Made by a program: the position numbers and the translations under genes
Notes under the pieces: model-generated
Database searches by the model: none
Told to the model about the DNA's origin: nothing
What the model saw: only the letters and a program-made list of their open reading frames with translations
Shown: piece after piece, positions 10,510 through 19,319 of the stretch
How positions within the stretch are numbered: position 1 is the first letter of the stretch
Layout of the letters: every line of letters begins with the position of its first letter
Origin: Asterionellopsis glacialis
Lineage: Eukaryota > Bacillariophyta > Plagiogrammaphyceae > Rhaphoneidales > Asterionellopsidaceae
Assembly (NCBI GenBank): GCA_014885115.2
Contig: WKLE02002447.1
Span: 1-28,380 of the forward strand
Direction of reading: 5' to 3'
Length of the DNA stretch: 28,380 bases

Positions 10510-11601
10510 TTATTGCACTGTCGCCGCTTGTTTGTGAGGTGGCGTCAAATACCCATAGGCATTGAAATAGTCCAAGATATGATGCGAGTTTTGACCATTA
10601 CCGATGAAGTGCCTTCTGTCCCTATAGCTTAATTCATATTGTAACAAATCATTGTATGTTTGGCTCAAACTCGGACATAAATCAATCCGTGTCTTTGGTT
10701 TCTCATATTTAAATTCAGTACCAGCAGGTACTACCGATTGCAAAATTTGTGGCCATTTCTCGTTATCTTCCATGCGTAAAAATAACAATTGACATCCATG
10801 CAGTGGATGTTGTTTCCTTTTATTTCTAGATGGAAATGCTGTGGATGGATGATCAATTAAAGAATATCCACCATTTAATTCGATATTTCTCATTTCTGTT
10901 TGTAAATTGGTACCGAATTCTTGTAATAATTTAGGTCTTGCATCACCTATAATCCATCGTACACGGTCCACGTAAGACTTTAACCATTGTCTGTACATTT
11001 TTATGACTTGCTTGGTTAATTTTTGTTGATCCAGTATTTCACTTTCATCAATATCACATAATGCATCTTTATTGAATTCCACAAACAATGAGGGTAACCA
11101 TGTTTGCGGATGACGAATAGCTGTGATAATGAGACATTGATCTTGCTGTTGTGGGTCAGTATACTGATTCATGCTTTCAAGACGAACATCCTGTAAGACC
11201 TGCATACCACCGTGATATCCATGCGTTCGAATGACATGGCCATCTTGACAATCTTTCAATTGAACACCAGGGAAAGGTTCTGCTGGTAAGGTGCACTGTA
11301 ATGTCCTTGATGCACCGATAGTTAAACCACCCGTCCCGCATTTCGGTGTATTAATGACTGCAATAACATTGTTCTTACCATTGTTAATATTACTGCTTTG
11401 GACAACGTGACCTTTGAGTTGTCTTGAAATAACGGCATTACTGAAATAGTGTGATTCAAACTGTGCGCAAACAACAACGCACAACCCCGCTGTTATGGCT
11501 GCAATCCCAAATAACACAAATAAAAATGAATCATTATTTCTCCTCAAATCACGATTACTAGTATTGCCAACAGATAGACTACCATTCTTCAACATGATCA
11601 T
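10510..11601 (-). CDS. Type II membrane protein with sulfotransferase motifs
   Basis: Predicted Golgi-type enzyme of 363 aa, single exon. Short cytosolic tail, then one membrane anchor at about residues 25-46 (FLFVLFGIAAITAGLCVVVC), then a lumenal domain. The lumenal domain starts with VIAVINTPKCGTGGLT (about 80-94), which fits the 5'-phosphosulfate-binding loop of PAPS-dependent sulfotransferases. LIITAIRHPQTWLPSLF (about 158-173) fits the 3'-phosphate-binding segment, with the spaced Arg and Ser. The rest includes a Trp-rich helix (YRQWLKSYVDRVRWIIG) and CQLLFLRMEDNEKWPQIL, near where this fold usually ends its core. By family, a sulfate would be moved to a glycan or protein in the secretory pathway. 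Overall similarity to well-known carbohydrate sulfotransferases is weak, so the substrate is open. The start is the first ATG; an upstream TTG extends the frame by ten codons. Confidence 0.72.
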   Translation of the reverse strand: MIMLKNGSLSVGNTSNRDLRRNNDSFLFVLFGIAAITAGLCVVVCAQFESHYFSNAVISRQLKGHVVQSSNINNGKNNVIAVINTPKCGTGGLTIGASRTLQCTLPAEPFPGVQLKDCQDGHVIRTHGYHGGMQVLQDVRLESMNQYTDPQQQDQCLIITAIRHPQTWLPSLFVEFNKDALCDIDESEILDQQKLTKQVIKMYRQWLKSYVDRVRWIIGDARPKLLQEFGTNLQTEMRNIELNGGYSLIDHPSTAFPSRNKRKQHPLHGCQLLFLRMEDNEKWPQILQSVVPAGTEFKYEKPKTRIDLCPSLSQTYNDLLQYELSYRDRRHFIGNGQNSHHILDYFNAYGYLTPPHKQAATVQ

Positions 11602-12044
11602 TTTGTGCAAATGTAGGGATGAAAGAGGCAAAGAAGTATTATTATGCTACCGATATAATTCCTCTCGTTGTCTCTTGTGTTGTCCCTTGCTTATAATAAA
11701 TCAGTCTTTTCCCAGTAGAGACACAACGGAAGATGATTTTGTTGCAACAGAATAATACCTTTAATGCTTCTCCGAGGAGTTTTCCTCTATCCTACATGCA
11801 TTACCAGGTAGTTAGTCATTGGTCATAAGGTAGGTCCGAGTGATTACCTCGCTCTGTAAACTGTGAACACGTTTGTTGTCTCACAGGCATATTTACCTGT
11901 TAGGGTTATGTCTGTTTCCGGTTTTTCAAGCTCAAGAAAAGAATATTATTTTTTTTCTACACTTTTGTTTACCGACATTCGTACGTGATTGAGTCATCCT
12001 GTTTATAGAAAAATGGGTTGTACAGTACTGTATTTGCGGTACTT
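11602..12044. other. Intergenic region
   Basis: 5' flank of the sulfotransferase-like gene. It has a T-rich tract near 11949-11958 and several TACC/GGTA words (11805-11850) like those at 27.6-28.3 kb. No ORF with coding character is seen. Confidence 0.5.
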
Positions 12045-12502
12045 TTAATTGGATGAAATAGTAATCTGGGAAGAGTCATATGCCACTACAGTATGATTAT
12101 TGCGTAGATTTAAATGACTTCTTTTAGGACGGACGGACAGGCGGGTAGTTGGTCTTGCATACGGTAGGACTGGACCAGCTGGCATTGCATCCCCTGCTTG
12201 TAAATACGACATCATTTCAAACACTTCCCCAGCATTTTGGGCCGGTCTTGGAATGATGGTTACTCTACTGGACGATGCCATTATTGCGGATTGCTCTGAA
12301 TAGGAATAAAAGTAAACAAAAGATTACCAGGTTTTGCAATCAATTCATCCACAATAGTAAGAGCATCATGGCTTCTCCTGACAAAGAATAAGTGGCGGCC
12401 ATAGTAGGGCTGCTGAAGAGCCATTGTGTCTGGCAACTCTCTTGGATCTACGAATCCTTGCGGTCTCAATGATGATGAAAGATTTGGAAAAGTCTGGAAC
12501 AA
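12045..12502 (-). CDS. Hypothetical protein fragment, possible short intron or frame break
   Basis: Not recognised. Two minus-strand frames abut. The first (12502-12282) reads LSSSLRPQGFVDPRELPDTM then ALQQPYYGRHLFFVRRSHDA; the second (12281-12045) reads MASSSRVTIIPRPAQNAGEV and ends in SSQITISSN. They meet at TAATG. The first has no ATG at its left edge but is preceded by a good acceptor-like TCTTGTTCCAG at about 12490, so it may be an internal exon. Between them, GTAATC...TTCCTATTCAG (12327-12296) would be an intron of only 32 nt; removing it joins the frames into about 141 codons (KP-E-QSAIMASSS). Alternatives are an indel-broken gene or a transposon piece. Its start and 5' exons are not resolved. 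Confidence 0.35.
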
Positions 12503-12649
12503 GAGGGTCTGTTACACTTTTTCTTTCAGCAATTAGATTCTCTCTACTTTTATTTACTGTTGCACATGCACCAAATTATATACATATATGAGTTCCTTGA
12601 GTGGTATAGCTTGGTATCAGATGCCCAAAAAATACTCTTTGAGAGTTTC

Positions 12650-13922
12650 TTTTTTACAAAGCTTACTCCCAATGGCAAACCAATATGGGTAGATTGCGGA
12701 GTGGAGACTTCAATACTGCATCTTTGTATGTTTATGGGCAAATATGCATGTTGAAACCATGATGCACAGTTGGAATCCACCGTAGCTGACCTTCCATTCA
12801 GAATTAAGTGCAAACAAGGTTTACTAGGGTCTGAATTCAAGCACTATTCTGTACCTTGGAATGAGCAAACACAATGAAAGTGTCAGAAATATTTGTCAAG
12901 AGTTACAAGGCCTGCGTAGATTGGAATGTTTGGGGTGACGGCCCATTGGATATTCAAAGTCAAAATGACTTTAATGAAAATCATGATATTGATGGAAATA
13001 AATCATTCTCTCTACTAGATGGTCAACAGTTGAGTAAATCATTGCTAAATGCAGTTCAGATTAGAGAAGAACAAAGCCATCTTTTTACTATATAGCACAT
13101 CATATCCATAACCAAGAAAGAGTTGAATGTCCTGAGGATGAGGTCAGCCTGAAAAGCATCCCTTCCACAGTTTCAAGACCAGCTGCCAAAATAGAAAGTG
13201 CAAGAATTATACGCCTCTCAACAAAACCAAATGACTTTGACAAATTGAAAAATACTGATTTTCCCAATGTGTCCATGGAGGAGGAACTGGAATGGCTATG
13301 AGAAGAGATTCCAGAAATGCCTCATTTCAAAAGTGGAAGTCCCTTATTGAAAACCATTGCAAGTACAGGAAACAACACTTTCTGGATAATCCCACAATAT
13401 ATGAGTCATATGTGCAGGGTCTTGAACAGGAGCAGCATGATGACACATTTGCATCAAATCATGACCAACAACAAATCCTTACACACTCTTTTTATAAACT
13501 TCATGAAGAAACAATTGCCAACTTCACTACTTTTTGGGCCTAAATTATGCTAGCATTCCTGTATTTGGTGCTGCTGGTTGTCCAGTTGCCACAACAACAA
13601 GAAAGTTCACCTACCATCCTGGAGTGCAATCATTGCAAATGCCCACTCCTTGTCCTACTGTGACTAAAACAAGTCCCATTACAAAGCAAAGAATTAACAA
13701 TGATGCTTGATAGTAATTGAGAATAACTTACTGAAAGCGTAGTTGACAGCAACAGCTCCAGGACAACTCCAAGTACAATGATACATGAAATAGGAGTTGT
13801 GGATAAAGTACCAACAGATCTTATCCTGCTTTGTGGAATGTTTTATAGAGTAATATTAGCATCTACATTCGTAGGGAAATGCCACTACCGCCCTCCTTCA
13901 TTTCAATACTATCATCAACACT
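12650..13922 (+). pseudogene. Decayed protein-coding sequence, probably transposon-derived
   Basis: Plus-strand DNA that reads like protein but changes frame and hits stops several times. Blocks in order: NGKPIWVDCGVETSILHLCM then, past a TGA, NHDAQLESTVADLPFRIKCK (12670-12864); CVDWNVWGDGPLDIQSQNDF (12874-13095); AHHIHNQERVECPEDEVSLK to EEELEWL (13095-13301); MAMRRDSRNASFQKWKSLIE to NFTTFWA (13292-13543); LNYASIPVFGAAGCPVATTT (13540-13710); and DSNSSRTTPSTMIHEIGVVD to LCGMF (13742-13922). The frame changes have no usable splice sites, so this is better read as a pseudogene than as exons. I cannot assign a family. The composition, with many Asn, Gln and His, is like the transposon relics further right. 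Confidence 0.5.
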
Positions 13923-14306
13923 GATGAATTTTGCTGTCTCTTTCTTGCTTTTTGCTTGATGCATGAGGTTGTTTGGGTGACAAAGGAGTTTTTCTATGAG
14001 AGGGAGGAGGTACCGTTACAGCCTCTTTTCCTCCTGCACCTTCATGCCCGGCACTGAGAGGACTGTGGTTTTTGTCGCTTCTTTTGTGTTTTTTATTACA
14101 TACTTCTTCTCTTTGGTGGTTGTACCACTCGTCATGTGTGTTACACAGGCAACTTGAATTTCATGGAGCGCTCGAGGAATGTGTCAATTTTTGGTACACT
14201 CTCTGCGTGCGCCAAATCTGTCCACCACTGCGCCAAATTCGGCCACGAGAGCACCCCAAATCTTGCACCATGAACACTCTTTCTCTCTCTCGAGACTGTG
14301 TAAACC
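13923..14306. other. Upstream region of the dehydrogenase gene
   Basis: Pyrimidine-rich stretches alternate with GAGAGGGAGGAGG. The final 30 bases before the ATG are TCTC repeats ending CGAGACTGTGTAAACC. ORFs across 14072-14426 on both strands are shadows. It probably holds the promoter and 5' UTR. Confidence 0.4.
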
Positions 14307-15416
14307 ATGATTCCCAACACCATCACAGTCTTTAGTTCGATACCAAATGTTGCCAAATCCTTGAAAGCAGCAGTCTCCTTGACATCGATTCGTTCCCCAC
14401 CACACATTCACGAGATTATTGATCAAGATGCATTGGGCGGCTACGGTGGAACCATTGAATTTGATGTAACGAAATTAGCTGACGAAACACGCATTCAATT
14501 GCAAAAGGCAGAAATATTGGTTACCGAACCGGCTGTATTGGCGTCTATAATTCTTCACGATAAAAGAAAACCAATTGGGGATATATTTCCAAATTTAAAA
14601 TGGTGTCAATCTACCTATGCGGGTGTGGATCCATTGTTCAATAATCCTGACATGCTCCAATGCATGCCCCTGCCATTTACATTAACAAGATTTGCTGGTA
14701 AATTTGGTCCGCCCATTGCAGAATGGTGTATAGGTCGTATTGTGAGTCACGAACGTCAATTTCAAACAAGTCATAACGATCAACAACATAAACGTTGGGT
14801 AGGTACACCCACTTTAACTCAATATCGGTACATGTCGGACTTGACCATGGTGATACTCGGTTGTGGTGATATTGGACGATGCATTGCACAAACGGGAAAA
14901 GCCTTGGGTATGAAAACTATCGGATACGTCCAAACACCGCGAAATGACGTTCCAGGATTTGATCAATGTACAACAAATCTATCTCAAGCCTTGAGCCAAG
15001 CTGATTACATAGTATCAGTCTTACCATCCACAAAATCAACACAAGGATTTTTGAATGATGGTGTATTGAAAGAATGCATCAAAAGTAATATTGGTCACGA
15101 TACTGCTACGAATAATGGAGACCAGCACCAACCACCTGTCTTTATAAATGTAGGTCGTGGGGATGTCATTGATGAAGTACATTTATTACAAGCATTAGAT
15201 GAAGGGTATCTATCTGCTGCTATTTTAGATGTCTTCCCTACAGAACCACTGCCACCGACAAGTAAACTATGGGATCATCCCAAAGTGACTGTGTCACCAC
15301 ATATAAGTGGTCTAACAAGGGCTGCAGATGTACCTGATCTTGTCTTGGACAATTATGATCGCTATGTCAAAGGAGAACCATTACGTTATGTTGTAGACTA
15401 CTACAAAACTTATTAG
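14307..15416 (+). CDS. D-2-hydroxyacid dehydrogenase (glyoxylate/hydroxypyruvate reductase type)
   Basis: NAD(P)H-dependent oxidoreductase of 369 aa, single exon. Nucleotide-binding loop G185-C-G187-D-I-G190 lies in LTMVILGCGDIGRCIAQTGK. Catalytic residues of the family are all in place: Arg284 (NVGRGDVIDE), Glu313 (DVFPTEPLP) and His332 (VSPHISGLT). The catalytic domain has the expected WCQSTYAGVDPL and PPIAEWCIGRI blocks. The His in SPHISG and the short Rossmann region fit the GhrA-like subgroup, which reduces glyoxylate and hydroxypyruvate; other 2-keto acids are possible. An Asn/Gln/His insertion (about residues 262-277, GHDTATNNGDQHQPP) lies just before the NVGRG strand and is probably a surface loop. 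No clear targeting peptide, so probably cytosolic. It ends about 130 bases before the convergent methyltransferase gene. Confidence 0.9.
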   Translation: MIPNTITVFSSIPNVAKSLKAAVSLTSIRSPPHIHEIIDQDALGGYGGTIEFDVTKLADETRIQLQKAEILVTEPAVLASIILHDKRKPIGDIFPNLKWCQSTYAGVDPLFNNPDMLQCMPLPFTLTRFAGKFGPPIAEWCIGRIVSHERQFQTSHNDQQHKRWVGTPTLTQYRYMSDLTMVILGCGDIGRCIAQTGKALGMKTIGYVQTPRNDVPGFDQCTTNLSQALSQADYIVSVLPSTKSTQGFLNDGVLKECIKSNIGHDTATNNGDQHQPPVFINVGRGDVIDEVHLLQALDEGYLSAAILDVFPTEPLPPTSKLWDHPKVTVSPHISGLTRAADVPDLVLDNYDRYVKGEPLRYVVDYYKTY

Positions 15417-15546
15417 ACCCTTTTCATTGCGTTTCTTGGAAATGTTCGGTTTTAGATCGTTCGTTCAATGATTAGAAAGCAAACAGTACAGCAACAGCAA
15501 CAAAACTAAACATTGCCATCAGTTTCGCAGTAGCATAACTATAATA

Positions 15547-16824
15547 TTATATTGGCTTACGAAATCTTGCTTGTACCCATACACGTCGTCGTGTTTCATC
15601 CTTGGAACGGTTCTTGTATACTCGTCGTATGTATCGCAATTCCACAATTTCTAATCCTGCAATACCTACAAACAATCGTTCTAAATCTTCCAATCCAAAG
15701 TAGTAACACATTGTCCCATCATGTTTGACATAAAAGTTATTCCCTAAACTTTTATTCCGAGATGTACCCAACTTGAATTGTGCTTGATCATACCGTCCAT
15801 AATCACGAAATACCAAGATACCACCAGGCTTCAAGACTTTGGCAGCATGGCACGCCGCACGTTCCATATTCTCATCTTTGGGTGGTACAGCTGAAAGACA
15901 AAATAACATGAGACATATATCTGCTATACCGTGACAATCCTTGTGAGGACCCTCTTTGCTACGACTTGTCATATCCCATACGTAACCATGAGCTCGGTTA
16001 TCCCGTTGAGCTCGAAGGAATCGTTCATCTTGTACCATTAAATCTATACCCACTTTACTAAAATCAACCCCCCATACTACCCAATTGGGATATTGCTCCA
16101 GTAAGGGTAATATAGCATTCCTAAAGAGGATGTAGAGTATATAAAGCACGTGTGTGTGAGCATGTGATTTCGCGCTTCATGACATGTGTTTATTCCATAC
16201 TTTTTCTTTCCGTTCCCATGTAGTAAACAAAAATATTATATAGATTTTTCCTGTCACTCACCCTACGCCACACCCAATTTCAACAACAGTTTTTTTACTC
16301 ATAGATAATATATTGGAAGAATCATCACCATCATCAAAAGGAAATTCTTCAGGAAATGCTTTGGGGAGGTAATGTCGATCATTAAAAAAGTTTGTTTGGT
16401 GTGCACGATAAAATTGATTCCAATTTTTGGATGCCTCGTAATGCAGTTTTCGAATTTTATTGACAGCTTGATTCCCGTATTGATCATGCGCCGATTGTAG
16501 CATTTCTTTAGCATCTTCCATTTCTTCGACAGTCCATTCATCGTCCATCCAGAATTCACCATCGTCTTCCCCATTTCCATCGCCAAATTCTCTCTTGGGT
16601 CTTTGATCGTTTTGTCCCTTTTGTCGATGCCTCAAGTTGTTAGGTTGCCGAGTAAAATTTTCCTCCACAGTATCATCCAGCAAGCTAGAAGGTTTGGAAT
16701 CACCGAGTTCATTCTCATTACAAGTAGCTGTGAAGGAATTGTAAAAATTATAATACCACAAGGCAGTTATTCCTTCCTCGATTTTGAAATCATGCTTCAT
16801 GCTGGTAATGGTAACTTGAGGCAT
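15547..16824 (-). CDS. tRNA m3C methyltransferase, METTL2/6/8 (TRM140) family, two exons
   Basis: SAM-dependent methyltransferase, by family expected to make 3-methylcytidine at position 32 of tRNAs. Exons 16824-16262 and 16120-15547 give 378 aa. The 141-bp intron (16261-16121, GTGAGT...CTTTAG) splits the SAM-binding motif, and splicing restores VEIGCGVGNAILPLLEQYPN. Other family blocks: WGVDFSKVGIDLMVQ, CLMLFCLSAVPPKDE, HAAKVLKPGGILVFRDYGRY, DQAQFKLG, NNFYVKHDGTMCYYF and a C-terminal RRRVWVQARFRKP. The first half holds the conserved WNQFYRAHQTNFFNDRHYLP segment. Before it is a non-conserved acidic linker (GDGNGEDDGEFWMDDEW). The open frame extends 20 codons further upstream but only to a TTG, so I start at ATG 16824. 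Which of METTL2, 6 or 8 it matches best needs a phylogeny. Confidence 0.92.
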
Positions 16825-17395
16825 TTTCAAAACCCAAGAGACGAGAGCAAACAAAGAATGTAGACTAGCAAGTAGACTGATCAATGCGTTGTGCTTGTCA
16901 TTGATAGTCCTAGAATGAAATGCATCTATCCTCTAGCTAGAGGAATATCAAATAGTTTGGAGAGGTTTCAAGAAAGTCTCAAGACTGGAAACCCCCGACC
17001 CCGTCCCTCATCCCGATCCTGCCTCACAAGGATCAAATCAACCACTGTCTGTCCGCTATGTCATGATTCATGATACGGTCATCTGGTGTAGGACAGCACG
17101 GAAATATCCCTGTCTTTTGGAACCGGGGAATTTGGTACTTTAAGGTCGTATTGACCGCAGAAGGGGCAATACCAAAATCGCGTGGATTTCCAAGTCTTTT
17201 TACTCCCTACGTTTTTCAATTTTATGCCTTTTTCCAAACCAGTTGAAAAACCTAAGCATTTGGGTTCGAGTTGGAACATTCCGGCCGAACTTTCCACAGT
17301 TCTTTTTCCACTACTATTTCCGATTGGATGTACCCAGATTCCCTTTTTCTCCAGAACACTCTTATACACCATACAGTAATGTAATAATTTTATAT
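16825..17395. other. Intergenic region left of the transposon-rich zone
   Basis: 5' flank of the methyltransferase gene. Overlapping open frames on both strands at 17079-17399 look like chance or very old relics. No splice-supported exon or RNA gene is seen. Confidence 0.45.
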
Positions 17396-18104
17396 TCACT
17401 GTTTTTTTTTATTCTCTAAACAATTACCCATGCCTCCTCTCCCTCCCCAATATATATCCTCTATGTGTATTGTTTCCGCATCACATCTTACTCTAGCCAC
17501 TCCCTTTTTTTGTTCTGCACTTGGAGAAAATCCTCTTTTTTTCTCACCTGCTGGAACCTGGTAAATCTCATGGATGCCATCATCAATGCACCTTGGAATC
17601 TTTACTCTGTTGCCTTTACCAAGGGTGTCTGGGCCAAACATTTCATCAGTAAAATACTTATAACAAGCAAATCTTACTGAATTTGTATTGATCTTGCCTA
17701 CATCAACATCATTGTCATCAAATTCCTCAGCTGCATAGGTACGTAATTCTTCTTTTATCCTTTTTCAGCAACACTTGCAATTGTCACATTTTTTCCCATC
17801 ACATGTATAACAAAGCATTTCTTTTGGTACCTTCATCTCTTTATCCAAAAAATAGGCATAGTTGGCTGCCCAACAAAGAGAGTGAGTGGGGCATAAACCA
17901 ATCACACTCTTTGGCATCTCTGGTGTTAGAGGTGGACTTTCAGCTTCATACGTTCCTGTTGAGAAATCAAATTGACAATGGGAACTAGGAGGTGGTATCG
18001 CTACCTTCTGAGTGAGGTAGTGATCCCTGATGTACCCCTCCCTTTTTTTTTGGTTGCAGGGGACAAGCCAGTAGCTTCCTTTTCAATGTCTCTACCACTC
18101 GTCC
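17396..18104 (-). pseudogene. Broken ORF with a P2X7-C-terminus-like LGKGNRV-IP-C motif
   Basis: A coding-like stretch on the minus strand. From its 5' side: RTSGRDIEKEATGLSPATKK, then a frame break at the A9 run (18043-18051), then REGYIRDHYLTQKVAIPPPS and SHCQFDFSTGTYEAESPPLT. A Cys-rich block follows (CYTCDGKKCDNCKCC), then one TGA (17767-17765). The same frame continues with KRIKEELRTYAAEEFDDNDV, RFACYKYFTDEMFGPDTLGK, GNRVKIPRCIDDGIHEIYQV and ends GNCLENKKKQ at 17396. The ACYKY...LGKGNRVKIPRC...I...Y pattern resembles the domain named after the P2X7 receptor C-terminus, which is common in repeat-associated proteins. That assignment is from memory of the pattern and is tentative. An acceptor-like TTGCATTTTAAG sits just upstream. 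Confidence 0.5.
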
Positions 18105-18377
18105 TTAAAATGCAAAAACAACAATCAAAAAAGAAATAATTCTGATGATTGCTGTAAAAAGAAACTTTCCGTTTTTGGATGGGCCATACCATAAAAATGA
18201 TCACTATGACCGTTGAAAATTTAGTCACACTTACTTTATGAGTCAAATTTCTACCTTCCACCTAGGTACAACACAACAATCAAATATTTCATATACAACA
18301 ACAAAAGTTTGATGCAAAGTTTTGAAAGTTTTGGATATTTCAATTGATACAAACAACTTGAGATGAAATATTTACCA
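18105..18377. other. AT-rich repeat flank
   Basis: AT-rich DNA with CAACAATCAAAT at about 18274 and the truncated repeat GATGAAATATTTACC just before the TIR element. No gene is seen. Confidence 0.4.
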
Positions 18378-18401
18378 GAGTTGTTCCAGGATTAGGTTGA
18401 C

Positions 18402-18419
18402 CAGTCCAGTACTGGACTG
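18402..18419. repeat. 18-bp perfect palindrome just inside the left TIR
   Basis: CAGTCCAGTACTGGACTG equals its own reverse complement. It accounts for most of the extra bases in the left terminus compared with the right. Confidence 0.7.
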
Positions 18420-18506
18420 TGACATAATTTTATTTTAATCAAATTAATCAAAGCTAGTAATTTTACGTGTTATTTTTTTGTGAGGATGGAAGGATGTACC
18501 ATTTTA

Positions 18507-18696
18507 CAGTACCGATTTCTCAACAACCAGCCATTTTTAACTAACAACCACCCATACAGTTCCATGCACAAATCATTTGTGCATGGAACTGTATGGGTGG
18601 TTGTTAGTTAAAAATGGCTGGTTGTTGACATTTGTGCATGGAACTGTATGGGTGGTTGTTAGTTAAAAATGGCTGGTTGTTGAGAAATCGGTACTG
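18507..18696. repeat. Inverted triplication: 67-bp perfect hairpin arms plus an extra copy
   Basis: The left arm 18507-18573 is the exact reverse complement of 18630-18696 (67 bp each). Between them, 18575-18628 is a further 54-bp copy of the right arm in direct orientation, separated by single C bases at 18574 and 18629. All three copies are identical over the shared part. RNA from this segment could fold into a long perfect duplex. Confidence 0.9.
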
Positions 18697-19051
18697 CAAA
18701 CAGCACCATTTTGCAAGATTGATCGGAAGAGATCTGGGTGCAACAGCCAATTTTTGTCAGTTGGATAAGCCTGCAATGCCCAAAAGTGCACTAGCCAGGT
18801 TGTCATTGTATTCAATTCCAATACAAGTTGGCCATGCTATAATATAATATATTCATGTATAAATATACTCTGGGTGTATATTCCAGTAGTATAAAAGTAT
18901 AGAAATATGAATGCATATATAACAATTATTCAAAGTATATAAAATTATACATTCATGAATACGTTGATAATTTAAAAATATGAATTTTGGGTCTAAGTGG
19001 AGTCTACGGACCAAATGTCACAAGTTGGTCCACCTAATCCTGGAACAACTC

Positions 19052-19319
19052 ACCAGAGCCCGAGTTGAAATATTTACCAGAGCTGAAATATTTAGTCTTA
19101 CTAGTAAAATTTCAGCCTGACCCCAAGAGTCAACACAACAATCAAATAATTCATACTAATATGAATAATCTGACAATCAAATCTTGCATCTTTCTTTGTA
19201 CAGATGAATCTTGTTGTAACTCAATGACATACAATAATTAACCATTAAGAAAATAACAATCAACAATTTGGCATTCTTTGCATGTACATTCGTCTGTTTA
19301 TTTTTTTATTTCTAGCAAA
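19052..19319. other. AT-rich 5' flank of the transposase relic
   Basis: Holds the remaining TGAAATATTTACCAGAGC repeats, CAACAATCAAAT (about 19136) and AACAATCAAC (about 19255). A T-rich tract ending TTTCTAG lies directly before CAAAATGG at the transposase start, so a 3' splice site may be present. No TIR was found. Confidence 0.4.

Larger units (their letters stand above)
18378..19051. mobile_element. 674-bp non-autonomous TIR element (MITE-like) with 4-bp target duplication
   Basis: The ends are inverted copies. Left starts GAGTTGTTCCAGGATTAGGT, then TGACCA; right, read on the minus strand, starts with the same 20 bases, then GGACCA. After a 10-bp length difference both continue TGTGACAT. 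ACCA flanks both sides (18374-18377 and 19052-19055) and is a likely target-site duplication. The insertion lies in a short tandem array with unit TGAAATATTTACCAGAGC, still visible at about 19067-19095. Inside are an 18-bp perfect palindrome (18402-18419) and a long hairpin (18507-18696). The only ORF (18632-18847) reads through the hairpin and looks accidental. A 4-bp duplication does not fit the best-known superfamilies well, so the family is left open. Confidence 0.72.

Noticed and set aside
86..16824. A functional operon or defence island
   Set aside because: Genes are on both strands, widely spaced, intron-bearing and of unrelated housekeeping families, as expected for a nuclear genome.
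16825..16884. Hydrophobic N-terminal extension (ISLLASLHSLFALVSWVLK) of the methyltransferase, a possible signal peptide
   Set aside because: It starts at TTG. The first ATG is 16824, and a secreted tRNA methyltransferase is unlikely.
17079..17399. Continuation of the minus-strand Cys-rich relic into the next frame
   Set aside because: The relic frame ends at a stop at 17396, and the following frame has neither splice signals nor similar composition.
18632..18847. 71-codon ORF with MCMELYGWLLVKNGWLLRN in the TIR element
   Set aside because: Its first part is simply the translated inverted-repeat unit, and no coding signal remains outside it.
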